From assembly GCA_017452215.1 (NCBI GenBank), contig JAFTMU010000314.1, positions 1 to 6,045 of the forward strand: a stretch of 6,045 bases of DNA, given 5' to 3'. Source of the stretch: Clostridia bacterium (lineage in GTDB: Bacteria > Bacillota > Clostridia > Oscillospirales > CAG-272). Below the pieces are notes generated by a model. That model was not told the origin of the DNA and searched no databases. It saw only the letters and a list, made by a program, of their open reading frames with translations. Made by a program: the position numbers and the translations under genes. This document shows positions 5,440 to 6,045 of the stretch, piece by piece. Numbering within the stretch: the stretch's first letter is position 1; every line of letters begins with the position of its first letter.

Positions 5440-6045
5440 CAGGGTAATCAATGCAACGTGCCTACCACAGGTGAGTGGTTTACCATTACTGCCGTCATTG
5501 ATCTTGAAACAGGCTTCTTTACCCTGTACGTAGACGGTGTTGCAATTGCTAGCGCAACCATCAGCGTTGGTACGCATCTTTCCATTAATCCCAACAGCTG
5601 GATCGTATCTAAGTATCAATCGCATCACTATGCTGTTAATGAGGAAGGCAAGTATGTTGATGCAGATGGCAATGTTTTTGAGGATCAAACGAAGAGATAT
5701 GAATTGACCTATGAGGACAATTGCTATGTTGACGACGTTTGCACTTACGTTTTGAATGGCACCAACGGCACCGAGGTGACTGTTGACATCGATGCTGACA
5801 AGGATCTGCAATACGTTGGCGCAAAGATCAACGGCGAGGACGTTGTTACGCTCTCTCCCAAGTTCTTCAAGGCTGCTGACGATGCAACCTTTGCAGCAGC
5901 GGCTGTTTACTTCAACGCAGAGGGCGAGTACAACGGTATCGTTTCCAAGCCCACCGATGGCACCACCTCCGTACGTTACGGCGAACCCACCGGCTTGCGC
6001 TTCAAGACCACCATCAATGAAGCATTGGTAGCAGAGCTGCAGGCA
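5440..6045 (+). pseudogene. Same-frame continuation of the surface-protein gene beyond the TGA, running off the window
   Basis: After TGA (5437-5439) the identical frame stays open for 202 codons to the last base. It supplies what module 3 lacks: the core GEWFTITAVIDLETGFFTLYV (from residue 713) matches the cores of modules 1 and 2, and NCYVDDVCTYVL (796-807) matches the module-closing VDNIAIY motif. A new region follows, ending TSVRYGEPTGLRFKTTINEA (878-896), which looks like the opening of another beta-sandwich domain. There is no in-frame ATG and no ribosome binding site after the TGA, so a separate gene is unlikely. Codon use is like the upstream part, so any disruption is recent. The options are a nonsense mutation, a sequence error, or readthrough. 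The true C-terminus and any anchor lie outside the window. Confidence 0.75.

Noticed and set aside
5451..5453. ATG just after the TGA as a restart for a second protein
   Set aside because: It is out of frame with the continuing module and lacks an AGGAG-type site. No in-frame ATG exists between 5440 and 6045.
4399..5811. 470-codon open frame on the - strand opposite the surface-protein gene
   Set aside because: It is antisense to a frame with clear signal peptide, module repeats and binding site. It arises because the sense gene rarely uses TTA, CTA or TCA. It shows no recognisable protein features of its own.

Overview
The window looks like chromosomal DNA of a Gram-positive Clostridia-type bacterium, probably a gut Oscillospirales/Ruminococcaceae-like lineage. 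Four things point there: a Firmicutes-type PcrA helicase with its C-terminal RNA-polymerase-binding domain, strong AGGAG-type ribosome binding sites, a textbook sigma-A promoter, and a large secreted protein built from beta-sandwich modules. The lineage is an inference; no search was run. TGG encodes Trp throughout, and TGA ends the first gene, so the standard bacterial code applies.

Layout, all on the + strand. Positions 2-280 hold the 3' end of a small membrane-protein gene of unknown function. Fourteen bases later, 295-2802 encodes a complete PcrA/UvrD superfamily 1A DNA helicase, probably co-transcribed with the membrane protein. After pcrA comes a 531-base non-coding region. It contains two consecutive strong inverted repeats (2819-2889, possible terminator and dispersed repeat), a pair of direct repeats (2987-3027), a consensus extended -10 promoter (3036-3065), and a leader of about 260 bases with a perfect palindrome and a second hairpin (3122-3169).

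From 3334 to the window edge runs a gene for a secreted protein with a signal peptide and three divergent LamG/concanavalin-A-like modules. Its frame is interrupted by one in-frame TGA at 5437-5439, in the middle of the third module. The same frame then stays open for 202 codons to the last base and completes that module. The gene is therefore either a recent nonsense pseudogene, a sequencing or assembly error, or a readthrough/recoding case. This is the most notable observation here.

Functionally, the left half is housekeeping DNA repair and replication. The right half is a separate transcription unit for an envelope or secreted carbohydrate-binding or adhesive protein. I see no CRISPR array, tRNA, rRNA, transposase or phage gene, and no convincing evidence of a wholly new system.
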